From assembly GCF_000375485.1 (NCBI RefSeq), contig NZ_AQXE01000003.1, positions 40,912-104,911 on the forward strand: a stretch of 64,000 bases of DNA, read 5' to 3'. This document shows, piece after piece, positions 50,300 to 59,253 of this stretch (the first letter of the stretch is position 1; each line of letters starts with the position of its first letter). A program made the translations under genes and the position numbers. This DNA is from Desulfovibrio oxyclinae DSM 11498 (lineage in GTDB: Bacteria; Desulfobacterota; Desulfovibrionia; Desulfovibrionales; Desulfovibrionaceae). Below the pieces are notes generated by a model that had not been told where the DNA came from, made no database searches, and saw nothing but the letters and a program-made list of their open reading frames with translations.

Positions 50300-51418
50300 C
50301 TATTCGCCCATTACGCGGTCTTTGGCTTTCTGGAAAAAGGCCTTGGCCTTGGTCATGGGCTTGCTGTCCTCGATCTCCTGAAACTCGCGCAGAATCTCTT
50401 CCTGACGCTTGTTGAGCTTGGTAGGAGTAAGAACGCGCACCTGAACCAGCAGGTCACCCTTATGGGGGCTGCCCAGATGCGGCAGGCCGAGTCCTCGCAG
50501 ACGGAAGACCTCACCGGCCTGCGTTCCCTTGGGGATGTCCAGATTCACCGGGTCATGGAGAGTCGGCACTTCGATGCGATCACCGAGTGCGGCCTGAACA
50601 AAGGAGATGTCCTGCTGAAGGATCAGGCTGGTACCCTGACGCTCGAAGACTTCGTCCTCTTCCACGTGGATGACCACATACAGGTCGCCCGGGGGCCCGC
50701 CATTGACACCGGCCTCGCCTTCGCCGCGAAGACGCAGGCGGGAGTTGTTGTCCACGCCGGCGGGGATGCGGACGCTCAGGTCCTTTTCCTCGATGACCGT
50801 GCTGCGGCCATGACAGTTGTGGCAGGGGTTCTGAATGATGGTGCCGCGTCCCTGACAGTTGGGGCAGCCCACGGAAATGCGGAAGAAACCCTGAGACTGC
50901 TGAATGTGCCCCGTGCCCTGACACTGCGGGCAGGTTTCGGGGGTGGTGCCCTTTTCGGCGCCGGTGCCATCACATTCGGGGCATTCGACTTCAACGGGCA
51001 GGGTAATGCTGACCTCGGTTCCCTTGGCCGCCTCGCGGAAGGAAATGTCCAGGTTATACCTGAGGTCGGACCCTGCTCTGGGGCGGTTGGCTCCGCCGCG
51101 TCCCGCGGAACTGAAGCCGAAGAACTCGCCGAAGATGTCGCTGAAGGTGCCGAAGATGTCTTCCGTATTGTCAAAGCCGTGGAAGCCGTTTCCGTTCATG
51201 CCTTCATGGCCGAAACGGTCGTAACGCTGGCGCTTTTCGCTGTCGCGCAGCACTTCGTAAGCTTCGGCGGCTTCCTTGAACTTGTCTTCGGCCTCGGGAT
51301 CGTCGGGATTGCGGTCGGGGTGGTACTGGAAAGCAAGTTTGCGGTAAGCGGACTTGATTTCACTGTCGGAGCAATCCCTCGAAAGACCGAGCACCTCGTA
51401 ATAACAACGTTTTGACAT
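50300..51418 (-). CDS. dnaJ: Molecular chaperone DnaJ
   Basis: DnaJ is the J-domain co-chaperone of DnaK. The 372-residue protein has the J domain with HPD at residues 33-35 and a Gly/Phe-rich linker ([24 protein letters not shown]). Four zinc motifs follow ([24 protein letters not shown] and the variant CHNCHGRS). The substrate-binding C-terminal domains have [19 protein letters not shown]. The last zinc repeat departs from CxxCxGxG. It sits in rpoZ-dnaJ-moaC, 3 bases after rpoZ. Confidence 0.95.
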   Translation of the reverse strand: MSKRCYYEVLGLSRDCSDSEIKSAYRKLAFQYHPDRNPDDPEAEDKFKEAAEAYEVLRDSEKRQRYDRFGHEGMNGNGFHGFDNTEDIFGTFSDIFGEFFGFSSAGRGGANRPRAGSDLRYNLDISFREAAKGTEVSITLPVEVECPECDGTGAEKGTTPETCPQCQGTGHIQQSQGFFRISVGCPNCQGRGTIIQNPCHNCHGRSTVIEEKDLSVRIPAGVDNNSRLRLRGEGEAGVNGGPPGDLYVVIHVEEDEVFERQGTSLILQQDISFVQAALGDRIEVPTLHDPVNLDIPKGTQAGEVFRLRGLGLPHLGSPHKGDLLVQVRVLTPTKLNKRQEEILREFQEIEDSKPMTKAKAFFQKAKDRVMGE

Positions 51419-51421
51419 GCC

Positions 51422-51658
51422 TTACGCTTCGTTTTCCATTTCTTCTTCGATATCCAGCTCGATATCCTCAAGCGTACGCTCGGGGACAACCTTTCCTGCC
51501 GCCACTTCGCGCAGTGCGGTGACGTTTTCCTTGTTCTTGGATTCGATGAGCGGGTCGTACCCTTCACGGTACTGCTTGACGCGCTTGATGGCCATCTGGG
51601 TGATCAGGAAACGGTTACTCACCTGGGCCAGGCAGTCTTCAACGGTGATTCTAGCCAT
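51422..51658 (-). CDS. rpoZ: DNA-directed RNA polymerase subunit omega
   Basis: Omega helps fold and assemble the beta-prime subunit and forms part of a ppGpp site. The 78-residue protein has the conserved ARITVEDCLAQVSNRFLITQMAIKR start, and the C-terminus is acidic (EDIELDIEEEMENEA). It lies 17 bases after the DUF4340 gene and directly before dnaJ, so it may be co-transcribed with either. GGAGA precedes the ATG. Confidence 0.93.
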   Translation of the reverse strand: MARITVEDCLAQVSNRFLITQMAIKRVKQYREGYDPLIESKNKENVTALREVAAGKVVPERTLEDIELDIEEEMENEA

Positions 51659-51675
51659 GTTTCATCTCCTCGATA

Positions 51676-53016
51676 TTATGCGTCCGGGGACGATTCGTCC
51701 GTTCCAAGCACGGGGAAGAGGCCACGAAGGTCTTCCACGATCTGGCTTGAGACCGGATAATACAGTCCCCCGCCGTTTCTCAGCCATATCTGCCCCTCTG
51801 GCAGGCTCGGGTCACGATAAAAGGACATGGCCGCGAGGACCTCTCCATTTTCGTCGCGCAGGATGCAGGTCATGCTTTCCCGCACCGCACCGGAAACCCG
51901 TTCGAGCGGCATGGCTTCGAACTTCATTTCATTAAGTCGCCACAAGGACATGTCAATGCCCATGATCTCATTTCCGCCGCCGAGTTCCTTCCAGCCCTTT
52001 TCGGTGCGTTCGGCTTCACGAACAACGCCGTCAAACGTGACCGCGATGCTGTGAATGTCGCCTATGGCGATATCCACCACCCTGCGTCCCTGCATGTCAA
52101 ACGGGGTACGCACGAGCTGCGAGACCACCAGACGATTTACGGCGAACGGCACCGGCTGCCACGAGGAAACCCCGACAAATGGTGCGTCCCCGGTTCCACG
52201 GAACAGGCTGAGGCTTTCCTCACCGCCATCCGTGCGCGTCACCTTGACGCTCAGGTACGGCTGCCTGTCGGGCATGGTTTCATCCGGCAGCAGGCGCTCC
52301 GCTTCCATCTCGGAAAGGGAGTCCACGTAAAGACGGACTTCCGTATCGGAGGCGGTCCGACCGGTCAGGTATCCCGGCAGGTCGAACGTGAAATTTTCTT
52401 TCTTCTGCGATATTTTCCAGCCAGCGCCGTAACGCATAACAAGCTGAAGCGTCGCAAGGTCGTCTACGCCGACCCTCGGCAGCAGGCGGCTGTCCTCGAA
52501 ATGCGCGGCGGGACGGGAAAGCAGCCTGAGGCCGCGCGCGTCCATTTCGTAAACATCACCGTCGCGAACGGATATCCAGACATATACCCGGTTGGACGAA
52601 GGAACTTCGCCGCCGAAACGCAACTGCACCCGCCCGCCGTCACCGAGAACCAGCGTCAGCTTGGCAGCAGGCTCTTCCAGTCCGTAGCGTGGGCCCTCGG
52701 AATTGACAAACGAGTCGTCTTCCATGGAGGGCCGGGTGTTGTTGAGAAAATCAAGCAGCGTTTCCACACGAGCCGAATCGGCGCGGGTGCGGGTGCCGCC
52801 ATGCACCACATTCCAACCCTGCTTCCCGCGCTCCAGCCGGAACGCTCCTTCCGGACCGTCCACGACCATGGCCTCGACGTTGGCAGGGTCCACGGAAAGC
52901 CACTGACTGAAGCCGCCGTCGTCACCAATGTACGACAACAGACGATAGCCCCCCGCGACCGTCAGGATCGAGGCGGCCACAATGAGCACGGCTAATGTCA
53001 GACCGATCCTTTTCAA
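51676..53016 (-). CDS. DUF4340 domain-containing protein
   Basis: This 446-residue protein has an N-terminal membrane helix (IGLTLAVLIVAASILTVAGG) and two DUF4340 repeats. Repeat 1 carries VEAMVVDGPEGAFRLERGKQGW, TRADSARVETLLDFLNNTRPS and GDVYEMDARGLRLL. Repeat 2 has HSIAVTFDGVVREAERTEKGW and GEVLAAMSFYRDPSL. The start is a TTG at 53016 with GGAG 7 bases upstream; no ATG is placed better. DUF4340 genes usually follow a gliding-type ABC exporter (GldA/GldG), but none is here. A small promoter-terminator unit lies just upstream (53055-53148). Confidence 0.85.
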   Translation of the reverse strand: MKRIGLTLAVLIVAASILTVAGGYRLLSYIGDDGGFSQWLSVDPANVEAMVVDGPEGAFRLERGKQGWNVVHGGTRTRADSARVETLLDFLNNTRPSMEDDSFVNSEGPRYGLEEPAAKLTLVLGDGGRVQLRFGGEVPSSNRVYVWISVRDGDVYEMDARGLRLLSRPAAHFEDSRLLPRVGVDDLATLQLVMRYGAGWKISQKKENFTFDLPGYLTGRTASDTEVRLYVDSLSEMEAERLLPDETMPDRQPYLSVKVTRTDGGEESLSLFRGTGDAPFVGVSSWQPVPFAVNRLVVSQLVRTPFDMQGRRVVDIAIGDIHSIAVTFDGVVREAERTEKGWKELGGGNEIMGIDMSLWRLNEMKFEAMPLERVSGAVRESMTCILRDENGEVLAAMSFYRDPSLPEGQIWLRNGGGLYYPVSSQIVEDLRGLFPVLGTDESSPDA

Positions 53017-53054
53017 AGGAGTCGCTCCTTGGATTCGTCGTAGGGGCTTTCGGC

Positions 53055-53113
53055 AAAAAAAAGAGCCCCTCGGGTCCGGGGCTGCAACGCCAGAGTCCCG
53101 TTGCTTTCGGGAA
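53055..53113 (-). ncRNA. Candidate ~60-nt small RNA or attenuated leader
   Basis: Downstream of the strong promoter at 53120-53148, minus-strand transcription would start near 53113. It would meet the hairpin AGCCCC/GGGGCT (stems 53078-53083 and 53064-53069) and eight U's at 53062-53055. A first hairpin (TCCCG/CGGGA) lies near the 5' end. The transcript would be about 60 nt. No ORF of size fits. Past the U tract, another AGCCCCT occurs before the DUF4340 start. Confidence 0.5.
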
Positions 53114-53119
53114 CCTCGT

Positions 53120-53148
53120 TCATTAGCTCCGGCATGCTTGCAAGTCAA
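53120..53148 (-). promoter_or_regulatory. Sigma-70 promoter upstream of the small-RNA/leader unit
   Basis: On the minus strand TTGACT (53148-53143), 17 bases, then TAATGA (53125-53120): near-consensus hexamers with ideal spacing, divergent from the ttcA-like gene. Confidence 0.65.
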
Positions 53149-53204
53149 GGGCAAATCGTCTACCACGCCCTTTCCGCAACCCGACTACGGAGGTAGATAA
53201 CACA

Positions 53205-53942
53205 ATGGGCTCCTGGGGAAAACTTTCTTATGCGCAGAATCAGTGCGTAAAGGCCACGGGCAAGCTGATGCAGAAGCTCGACATGGTCCACCCCGGCGCA
53301 AAGGTCGGCATCGCCGCCTCGGGCGGCGTGGACAGCTGGCTGCTGCTCAAGGTCTTGACCATACGTAAGGCCATCATGCCGTTCGACATCGAGCTTATGG
53401 TGCTCCACATCAATCCCGGTTTCGAGCCCGAGAGCCACGCGCCGCTAGTTCAGTGGTGCCGTGAAAACGGAATCGCATCGCACATGGAACTGACGGATTA
53501 CGGGCCGCACGCCCACTCCGAGGCCAACCGGAAGAACTCGCCGTGTTTTCTGTGCAGCTGGTTGCGCAGAAAGCGCCTCTTTGAGCTTTGTGCCCAGTAC
53601 GGGCTAACGCATCTGGCACTTGGACACAATGCCGACGACAACGTCGCCACATTTTTCATGAACATCTTCCACAACGGCCGCGCCGAAGGGATGTCTGCAT
53701 GCGAAGACTTCTTCGGGGGCGAACTCAAGCTGATCCGCCCCACCATGCTGCTGGATAAAAAGACGGTCATCAAGGCGGCCCGCCAATGGGAGCTTCCGGT
53801 TTGGGAAAACGTATGCCCCTCGAACGGCTCCACAAAACGCGACGAGGTCATGAACTGGCTCGATGAAAAATGGAAGGGCGACCGCAGAATCAGAAGCAAC
53901 GTCTTCAATGCAGTGACCCGTTCGGGCATTGATTTGAAGTAG
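53205..53942 (+). CDS. TtcA-like tRNA 2-thiolation ATPase
   Basis: This 245-residue PP-loop ATPase has SGGVDS at residues 39-44. A CxxC pair (C114, C117 in PCFLCSW) and a later Cys (C204 in ENVCPSNGS) could ligate a 4Fe-4S cluster, as in TtcA, which thiolates C32 of tRNA. It also has LALGHNADDNVATFFMNIFHNG and RPTMLLDKKTVIKAARQW, both typical. It is shorter than E. coli TtcA (311), with trimmed ends. The ATG at 53205 has GGAGG about 9 bases upstream. It stands alone between two divergent and downstream units. Confidence 0.85.
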   Translation: MGSWGKLSYAQNQCVKATGKLMQKLDMVHPGAKVGIAASGGVDSWLLLKVLTIRKAIMPFDIELMVLHINPGFEPESHAPLVQWCRENGIASHMELTDYGPHAHSEANRKNSPCFLCSWLRRKRLFELCAQYGLTHLALGHNADDNVATFFMNIFHNGRAEGMSACEDFFGGELKLIRPTMLLDKKTVIKAARQWELPVWENVCPSNGSTKRDEVMNWLDEKWKGDRRIRSNVFNAVTRSGIDLK

Positions 53943-54070
53943 GCCGAAACACCACCAAAAGCCGCTGTTTCCGGGCAATCCGCCTTGACATTGAAGGTCC
54001 GCTGGACTACTTGATGGTAACGGCTTTTCATGCCTGACAAGCAAAAACTGCAAAAGGCACGCACAACTTC

Positions 54071-54979
54071 ATGCTGTTCAAAAAATATCACATAGTCATA
54101 TTCAAAGACAAACAGGGCACCTGCCGCAAAATGGGTATCCGCGGTGGAATTTTCCTGCTGTTCTTCCTGCTGTTCGCGGGAATGGCTGCCGGAAACGTGT
54201 ACCTGTGGAAGCACTACGCAAAAAGCATCAAGGTCGAAAAAGACCTCAATCTTGCCGAAAAGACCATCCACGAACAGAAAACCCAGCTTCTGAGTCTCGC
54301 GCAAAAGCTCGGCGGCCTGCAAAAGAGCCTTCGACGCATCAATGATTTCGATTCCAAGCTTCGCGTCATGATCGACCTGGACCAGGAAAGCGCACAGGCA
54401 TCCTCCCCCAAGGGCGGCACGCAAAGCGAAACCTTTTCCAACGGCTACCTTCCGCTTTACCGTCAGGAACTGCTCGCCCGGAAGATGCATCGTTTCCTGA
54501 AGCAGTTGAATGTCGAAGCCCGCCTTGAAGAAGTCAAGCAGCAGGAAATTCTTGCCAAGCTGCGCCAGAAGCAGGACATCCTTGAAGCCACGCCTTCCAT
54601 CTGGCCGACCACGGGCTGGGTCACCTCCCCGTTCGGCTGGCGCACCTCGCCTTTCACCGGCAAGCGTGAGCACCATCCCGGTCTCGACATTTCCGCCCCT
54701 TCCGGCACACCGATCTATGCCCCGGCAAAGGGCAAGGTGACGCTGGCCGGAAACAGGCACGACGGTTACGGCATTCAGGTGAAACTGTACCATGGCGGCA
54801 ACATCACCACCCGGTACGCCCACATGAAGAAAACCGCAGTAAAGCACGGCCAGACCGTGACCCGCGGCGAACTCATCGGCTACGTCGGCAACACCGGGCG
54901 CAGTACCGGCCCTCACGTCCACTATGAGGTCCACAAAGCTCAGGTCGCCGTCAATCCCATGAAGTACATCCTCAACTAG
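54071..54979 (+). CDS. M23 family metallopeptidase (LytM-type), membrane-anchored
   Basis: This 302-residue protein has an N-terminal membrane helix (GIFLLFFLLFAGMAAGNVYLW) and a coiled-coil region (~55-110). The C-terminal LytM/M23 peptidase domain has HHPGLDISAPSGTPIYAP, RYAHMKKTAVKHGQTV and GPHVHYEVH. The zinc ligands H-x3-D and HxH are present, so it is probably an active peptidoglycan endopeptidase rather than an EnvC-like regulator. TTGACA (53985) and TACTTG (54008) could be its promoter. It is followed by the terminator at 55000. Confidence 0.9.
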   Translation: MLFKKYHIVIFKDKQGTCRKMGIRGGIFLLFFLLFAGMAAGNVYLWKHYAKSIKVEKDLNLAEKTIHEQKTQLLSLAQKLGGLQKSLRRINDFDSKLRVMIDLDQESAQASSPKGGTQSETFSNGYLPLYRQELLARKMHRFLKQLNVEARLEEVKQQEILAKLRQKQDILEATPSIWPTTGWVTSPFGWRTSPFTGKREHHPGLDISAPSGTPIYAPAKGKVTLAGNRHDGYGIQVKLYHGGNITTRYAHMKKTAVKHGQTVTRGELIGYVGNTGRSTGPHVHYEVHKAQVAVNPMKYILN

Positions 54980-54999
54980 CCTTAGACAGATCGCAGTCC

Positions 55000-55036
55000 A
55001 GCCCCTCCTGCACACCGTTGCCGGAGGGGCTTTTTT
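55000..55036 (+). terminator. Intrinsic terminator after the M23 peptidase gene
   Basis: The 9-bp stem AGCCCCTCC/GGAGGGGCT with a 14-base loop is followed by TTTTTT. The rest of the gap to fliR (55037-55216) holds no gene or clear promoter that I can see. Confidence 0.88.
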
Positions 55037-55216
55037 CTGGCCGTCAAATGCGGTTCTCGTTTTCCGGACCTGTGAGCACCATCCTTTCAGTCACAGGAAA
55101 TCAAACCCGATTCAGCGGTCAACCGGCGGAAACGCTTTCGCGATATGGACTTGCGCCGCGTCAGTCTGTACACATAGGCGCAGGTAGAATGGTTCAACTT
55201 TTGCTTGGGAAACGGA

Positions 55217-55999
55217 ATGGACATTTTCCACTTCAGCGCAGACGACATGCTCAGTGTGATCCTCACATTCATGAGGATCAGCATTGTCATGTTCCTGCTC
55301 CCATTCTTTGACAGCAAGTCCATTCCCACCATGGTCAAGGCGGCGTTCATGCTGGTGCTGACCATGGCTGTATGGCCGAAGCTCTCCTTCCCCGGTTCAC
55401 TGATGCCAGCAAGTCCCTGGAATCTTGCCGTGATGGCTATCGGCGAGGTGCTGCTCGGCCTCATCCTCGGTCTGGCGGTTCGCTTTCTCATTGCCGCCGT
55501 GCAGACAGGTGGTCACATCATCGGCTTCCAGATGGGCTTTGCCATGGTCAACGTCATGGACCCCATCACCGGCGTCAACCAGGCCATCACCGCGCATTTC
55601 CTCTACATGTGCACCATGCTCACCTTTCTGACGCTCAACGGGCACCTGTATCTGCTCAAGGCACTTGGTGACAGCTTTCAGTACATTCCGCCCGGCGGCA
55701 TCGTTCTGACGCCGAACATGGCTCAGTCTGTGCTCGATTTCTCATCCATCATCTTCACCCTCGCCATCAAGATCGCCGCACCGGTCATGGCGGCGGTACT
55801 CATGGTGGACCTTGCCATGGCCATCATCTCCCGCGCAGCCCCGCAAATGCACATTCTCGTGGTCGGTCTGCCCGTGAAGATCGCCGTCGGCTTCCTCTTC
55901 CTCGTCTTTGTCTTCGGCATACTCGGCCGTTACGTGGCCGACTTCATCGTCAAAATGGACGGGCTTTACGGCAACATTCTGCGAATGGGCGCAGGCTGA
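55217..55999 (+). CDS. fliR: Flagellar export apparatus protein FliR
   Basis: FliR is part of the FliPQR export gate. The protein is 260 residues from the ATG at 55217, all membrane segments. It has ILTFMRISIVMFLLPFFDSKSIP near the start, GEVLLGLILGLAVRFLIAAVQTGGHIIGFQMG in the middle and LPVKIAVGFLFLVFVFGI near the end. TTG at 55205 in frame would add four residues. GGAAACGG just upstream is a weak RBS. It heads fliR-flhB-flhA-flhF-flhG-fliA; fliP and fliQ are elsewhere. Confidence 0.94.
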   Translation: MDIFHFSADDMLSVILTFMRISIVMFLLPFFDSKSIPTMVKAAFMLVLTMAVWPKLSFPGSLMPASPWNLAVMAIGEVLLGLILGLAVRFLIAAVQTGGHIIGFQMGFAMVNVMDPITGVNQAITAHFLYMCTMLTFLTLNGHLYLLKALGDSFQYIPPGGIVLTPNMAQSVLDFSSIIFTLAIKIAAPVMAAVLMVDLAMAIISRAAPQMHILVVGLPVKIAVGFLFLVFVFGILGRYVADFIVKMDGLYGNILRMGAG

Positions 56000-56003
56000 T
56001 ACA

Positions 56004-57068
56004 ATGAAGGATCCGAGCAGAACAGAAAAAGCCACCCCGAAACAGCGCGACAAGCAACGCAAGAAAGGCAACGTTGGCAAGGGGCAGGAGCTCACCAAGA
56101 CACTGGTGCTGGTCGCCGGTGTCTTCGTGGTACGGGCCCTTTTCGAGTACATATATCTCGGCATGTCCGAAATCTATGTGCACACCTTCACCAAACTTTT
56201 CTTCATTGAGGATCTTGACGAGATCAAGGCATACGAACTCTTTAAGTGGGGCGGAATGTCCATCGGCAAGATGGTGATGCCCATCATGATCCTCATGGTG
56301 GTGGTGGCCATCATCTCGGAGCGCGTTCAGGTGGGCTCGCTCTGGACACTGGACCCCCTCAAGCCGAAATTCTCCAAGGTATTCAACATATTTCAGGGTC
56401 TCAAAAGGGTAATGATGAGCCCTGAGGCCTTCGTCAGACTGGGGCGCAGCCTGCTGCAGGCCGTGGCAGTCGGCGTTGCGCCGTACATTGTCATGAAGCA
56501 GGAAGTGGATAATATAACTCCCCTTTTCTACATGACGCCCGAGGGCATCGCCACCTACATCCTCGGGGTGGCCTTCAAGATGCTCAAATACGCGCTTGTG
56601 CCCATGATCATCATTGCGGCGCTCGACCTTTGGTACAACCTCTGGAACTATGAGGAGACCATCAAAATGACCAAGGACGAGGTCAAGGACGAGCGCAAGC
56701 AGGCTGAAGGTGACCCGGAAATCAAGCGCCAGCAGCACATGAAAATGATGGAGTTCATGGCGCAACGGCTTCAGGCGGAAGTCCCCAAAGCCGACGTGGT
56801 CGTCACCAACCCGACCCACTTCGCGGTGGCCTTGAGCTATAATGTCATGGAGGCTCCCGCGCCCATCGTATTGGCAAAGGGCGTGGACAGGATAGCCGAA
56901 TACATCAAGGAAATCGCACGCGAACACGACATTCCCATCCGGGAAAACAAACCCTTGGCACAGGCCTTGTATAAGCAGGTTGAAATCGGCGAAACAATTC
57001 CCGAGGATCTTTTTCAAGCGGTGGCATCCATTCTGGCTCAGCTGGACAAATTCCGCACCCCGCGCTGA
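56004..57068 (+). CDS. flhB: Flagellar export switch protein FlhB
   Basis: FlhB switches export from hook to filament substrates after autocleavage. The 354-residue protein opens RTEKATPKQRDKQRKKGNVGKGQEL and has four membrane helices. The cytoplasmic domain carries the NPTH cleavage motif at residues 269-272. MKMMEFMAQRLQAEVPKADVVVTN leads into it, and IPIRENKPLAQALYKQVEIGETIPEDL follows. It starts 4 bases after fliR. Confidence 0.95.
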   Translation: MKDPSRTEKATPKQRDKQRKKGNVGKGQELTKTLVLVAGVFVVRALFEYIYLGMSEIYVHTFTKLFFIEDLDEIKAYELFKWGGMSIGKMVMPIMILMVVVAIISERVQVGSLWTLDPLKPKFSKVFNIFQGLKRVMMSPEAFVRLGRSLLQAVAVGVAPYIVMKQEVDNITPLFYMTPEGIATYILGVAFKMLKYALVPMIIIAALDLWYNLWNYEETIKMTKDEVKDERKQAEGDPEIKRQQHMKMMEFMAQRLQAEVPKADVVVTNPTHFAVALSYNVMEAPAPIVLAKGVDRIAEYIKEIAREHDIPIRENKPLAQALYKQVEIGETIPEDLFQAVASILAQLDKFRTPR

Positions 57069-57132
57069 TCCCCGGACGTTTCGAGCAAAACGAAAGCAGT
57101 TCAACCGAGCATAGACGAGGGGTGTCAAAAAG

Positions 57133-59244
57133 ATGGCCGAAAAAGCATCCACAGGTGTTTTCAACCTGAACTACCAGAATCTGGCGAAACAGGGAGACCT
57201 TTTGCTGGCGGGCGGCGTCATCATCATCCTGTTCGTGATGCTCGTCCCCCTGCCCACGCCGTTCATCGACTTCATGCTCACCGTGAGCATCTCCCTTGGC
57301 CTGACCGTGCTCGTCACCGCCATGTTCATGACCTCGCCGCTGGAATTCACCATTTTCCCCTCCCTGCTGCTGGTCACCACCATGCTCCGGCTGGCGCTGA
57401 ACGTGGCAACCACCCGAACCATTCTCCTGCACGGCGACGAAGGCACCTCGGCAGCAGGCTCGGTCATTCAGAGTTTCGGGGAATTCGTCGTCGGCGGTAA
57501 CTACGTCATCGGTATCGTCATCTTCATGATCCTGTTCATCCTGAACAAGGTCGTCATCGTCACCGGTACCACGCGTATCGCGGAAGTCGCCGCCCGATTC
57601 ACTCTCGACTCCATGCCCGGTAAGCAGATGGCCATCGAGGCCGACCTCAACGCCGGACTCATCGACGAAAAGGAAGCCATCAAGCAACGTGAGGACTGCC
57701 GCCGCGAGGCCGACTTCTACGGCGCCATGGACGGTGCGGGAAAGTTCGTTTCCGGTGACGTCACCGCAGGCATCATCATTACCGCCGTCAACATCGTGGG
57801 CGGCTTCTTCATCGGCGTTTTCCAGCAGGACATGGAATGGGTGGACGCCGCCCAGACCTACACCCTGCTGACCATCGGTGACGGTCTGGTCTCCACCATC
57901 CCGTCCCTGATCATCTCCACCTCGGCCGGTATCATCGTTTCCCGCGCCGCTGCCGAAGCCAAGATGGGCGAGGAATTCCTCGGCCAGCTCACCTTCCACC
58001 ACCGCGCGCTGCGCCTCGTGGCCGGTATCCTCTGCGTGTTCGGCATCGTTCCCGGCATGCCCACCATCCCGTTTCTGTTCATGGCGATCATCGTCTTCGG
58101 CATCTCCGAGCTTTCCCGCCGCCAGCAGGAAGCCATGGGGCTGGAAACCGGTTCGGGAAGTTCCGAGGGCGGCAAAGAGGATGTTCCCACTCTCGACTCT
58201 CCGGAAGAGGTGCAGGAGCTCCTGCCACTGGACGAACTGGAGCTGGAAGTGGGTTACGGCCTGATTCCGCTCGTGGACGAAGACCAGAACGGCAACCTGC
58301 TCTCGCGCATCCGTTCCATCCGCCGACAGTTCGCGCTGGACATGGGCGTGGTCATCCCCTCGCTGCACCTGCGGGACAACCTGCAACTCAAGCCTGGCGA
58401 ATACCGCGTGCTGATCAAGGGCAACCCGGTTGCCACGGCGGAGCTGCTCATCGACCACTACCTCGCCATGGATCCGGGCGATGCCAAGCATCGCATCGAG
58501 GGTGTCGAGACCGTGGAACCCGCCTTCAACCTTCCCGCCGTCTGGGTGCCGGAAGCGCAGAAAGAAGAGGCCATGCTCGCGGGCTATACCGTTGTGGACC
58601 CGGCTACCGTCATCGCCACACACCTCACCGAAGTCTTTCGCCGCAATCTCGGCGAATTCCTCGGCAGGCAGGAAGTTCAGGATCTGCTGGACAACCTCTC
58701 CAAGCGTGCACCCAAGGCCGTCGAAACACTGGTGCCGGGCGTGCTGCCCCTCGGCGTGGTCCAGAAGGTGCTCCAGCAGCTGGTGGGCGAAAACGTCTCC
58801 ATACGCGACCTGCTGACCATCGTGGAAACGCTTGGCGACTACGGACCTGCCACACAGGACCCCCAGCAGCTGACCGAGTATGTACGCTCCAAGTTCGGCC
58901 GCACCATCGTGAAGCCCTACCTTGGTCAGAACAACAACCTGCCCATAATGACCATGAGTCCGGATCTGGAGCAGACGCTTACCGAAGCGATCCGGCCCGT
59001 GGAACAGGGTGGCTATCTCGCGCTGGAGCCTCAGGTGGCCCAGCACATGATACAGAAGATCAACGCGACTCTGGAAGGAACGTTCATCAGCGACGGGCAG
59101 CCCGTGCTGCTGACCACGCCGCAGATCAGGCCGCATCTGGCCACTCTGCTGACGCGATTCATCCCGACGCTCCCCGTCATTTCGCAGGCTGAGATCCCCG
59201 CGGACATCCAGCTTGAAGCCGTAGCAACCGTAGACCTGAGCTAG
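57133..59244 (+). CDS. flhA: Flagellar export apparatus protein FlhA
   Basis: FlhA is the nonameric export gate ring that docks late substrates and chaperones. The 703-residue protein has eight N-terminal membrane helices with the FHIPEP-type region (FTIFPSLLLVTTMLRLALNVATTR, DSMPGKQMAIEADLNAGLI). The linker follows, then the large C-terminal cytoplasmic domain with GYTVVDPATVIATHLTEVFRRN and QQLTEYVRSKFGRTIV. It follows flhB by 64 bases; an AGGGG lies before the ATG. Confidence 0.96.
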   Translation: MAEKASTGVFNLNYQNLAKQGDLLLAGGVIIILFVMLVPLPTPFIDFMLTVSISLGLTVLVTAMFMTSPLEFTIFPSLLLVTTMLRLALNVATTRTILLHGDEGTSAAGSVIQSFGEFVVGGNYVIGIVIFMILFILNKVVIVTGTTRIAEVAARFTLDSMPGKQMAIEADLNAGLIDEKEAIKQREDCRREADFYGAMDGAGKFVSGDVTAGIIITAVNIVGGFFIGVFQQDMEWVDAAQTYTLLTIGDGLVSTIPSLIISTSAGIIVSRAAAEAKMGEEFLGQLTFHHRALRLVAGILCVFGIVPGMPTIPFLFMAIIVFGISELSRRQQEAMGLETGSGSSEGGKEDVPTLDSPEEVQELLPLDELELEVGYGLIPLVDEDQNGNLLSRIRSIRRQFALDMGVVIPSLHLRDNLQLKPGEYRVLIKGNPVATAELLIDHYLAMDPGDAKHRIEGVETVEPAFNLPAVWVPEAQKEEAMLAGYTVVDPATVIATHLTEVFRRNLGEFLGRQEVQDLLDNLSKRAPKAVETLVPGVLPLGVVQKVLQQLVGENVSIRDLLTIVETLGDYGPATQDPQQLTEYVRSKFGRTIVKPYLGQNNNLPIMTMSPDLEQTLTEAIRPVEQGGYLALEPQVAQHMIQKINATLEGTFISDGQPVLLTTPQIRPHLATLLTRFIPTLPVISQAEIPADIQLEAVATVDLS

Positions 59245-59253
59245 CGAGCAGCC

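Noticed and set aside
55190..55205. Sigma-54-like TGGTTCAACTTTTGCT before fliR
   Set aside because: The -12 half and spacing fit, but the start would fall on the fliR ATG itself (about 55216) and the -24 is TGGTTC, so it is probably chance.
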